Below, piece after piece: positions 24,668 through 25,028 of a stretch of DNA of 25,028 nucleotides (positions within the stretch are counted from its first letter, which is position 1; every line of letters begins with the position of its first letter). A program made the translations under genes and the position numbers. The notes under the pieces were generated by a model that was not told the origin of the DNA, ran no database searches, and was given only the letters and a program-made list of their open reading frames with translations. This DNA is from Deltaproteobacteria bacterium (GTDB lineage Bacteria; Desulfobacterota; Syntrophia; Syntrophales; UBA2210): assembly GCA_030603465.1 (NCBI GenBank), contig JAUVXT010000007.1, positions 1 through 25,028 of the forward strand, in the 5' to 3' direction.

Positions 24668-24706
24668 AGTCGGAGATTCCCCGCAACTTGTTGCGGGGAG
24701 CTTCAA
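24668..24706. repeat. Interspersed hairpin repeat, family B, copy 2
   Basis: TCCCCGCAA-CTTG-TTGCGGGGA is a perfect 9-bp stem flanked by AGTCGGAGA and GCTTCAA. It is the counterpart of 20761-20798; differences in one arm are mostly matched in the other (CCCGCA/TGCGGG against CCCCGCAA/TTGCGGGG), so pairing is kept. Confidence 0.7.
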
Positions 24707-24782
24707 TTGTCACGTTTTCCTTCATTATTCACCACAAATACATGAAAGGGGAGATGTGCCACGCCACATCGGACATATGTAA

Positions 24783-25028
24783 TTAATCGAATGTGAAGTA
24801 AATGAAGATGGTTATGAAGAGCAGATCATTATCCCGAAAGAACAGAGGGATCTTGCCGCCGAAGAAGGAATCAGCACAGAAAACAAACAGAAAGTCGCCG
24901 TGCGGATACAGAATCTGAACACCGGAGAGACCTGCACAGGTCGCCTGGCCATCACCGGGAATAACCAGCGTTATCTGCCAATAGAAATCCAGAAGATGCT
25001 GGAAGACGCAGGGCGAATAAGGATACAA
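24783..25028 (+). CDS. Incomplete open frame at the window edge, start unresolved
   Basis: The rightward frame is open from the TAA at 24780 to the end and reads ECEVNEDGYEEQIIIPKEQ, later VRIQNLNTGETCTGRLAIT and IEIQKMLEDAGRIRIQ. Its composition is protein-like, more so than the opposite strand. No ATG, GTG or TTG occurs before a GTG about 40 codons in. The purine-rich AAAGGGGAG at 24745-24753 leads into a different frame that stops after about ten codons. The gene may use a rare start, have a frameshift, or be decaying. No family is recognised. Confidence 0.4.

Larger units (their letters stand above)
24529..24782. other. Repeat-bearing intergenic gap
   Basis: This gap after the radical SAM gene contains one copy each of repeat families A and B, 24 bases apart. 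No gene or RNA was recognised; the hairpins may end the upstream transcript. Confidence 0.5.

Noticed and set aside
24783..25028. Leftward frame at the right edge
   Set aside because: Aromatic-rich and without motifs; the forward strand at the same positions reads as a more natural protein, so it is probably a shadow.

Overview
The window looks like a chromosomal stretch of a Gram-negative bacterium with mid-range GC. An lpxA gene for lipid A synthesis implies an outer membrane. Several families here (fused NAD(P)HX repair enzyme, LUD protein, YgjP-type peptidase, B12-type radical SAM protein) and the many small GC-rich hairpin repeats would suit a Desulfobacterota-like anaerobe, but no rRNA or other marker fixes the taxonomy, so this is inference.

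Layout. 125-1580: a DUF318-type permease followed by a CxxC mini-thioredoxin. 1647-1872: a small element bounded by inverted heptamer repeats, carrying the relic of a four-helix-bundle (23S rRNA intervening-sequence) protein gene and abutting the end of a leftward threonine aldolase gene. 3225-4534: leftward cold-shock protein and class III sirtuin. 4641-4735: two hairpins resembling the ends of an IS200/IS605-type element. 4871-7874: a rightward group of nnrED, a LUD-domain gene and radC.

8198-17643 is the main attraction: a type I restriction-modification defence island of seven reading frames, every neighbour overlapping the next by 4 to 29 bases. The order is hsdM, a DUF1016/YhcG PD-(D/E)XK nuclease, hsdS, a 320-residue protein with a HEPN-type RNase signature (RNEQYH), a truncated hsdR N-terminal paralogue, rhuM, and full-length hsdR. 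The classical enzyme is therefore interleaved with a nuclease, a candidate HEPN toxin and RhuM. The tight coupling implies co-expression. Two perfect dyads lie just upstream of hsdM.

17998-25028: nitroreductase, a small two-helix membrane protein, leftward lpxA, a YgjP-like metallopeptidase, a leftward histidine kinase/response regulator pair whose regulator appears to start at ATT, a divergent B12-fold radical SAM protein of unknown function, repeats, and an incomplete reading frame at the right edge. Three or four families of short palindromic repeats are scattered in the gaps, and one has inserted in frame inside hsdM. No tRNA, rRNA, CRISPR array or complete insertion sequence was seen.
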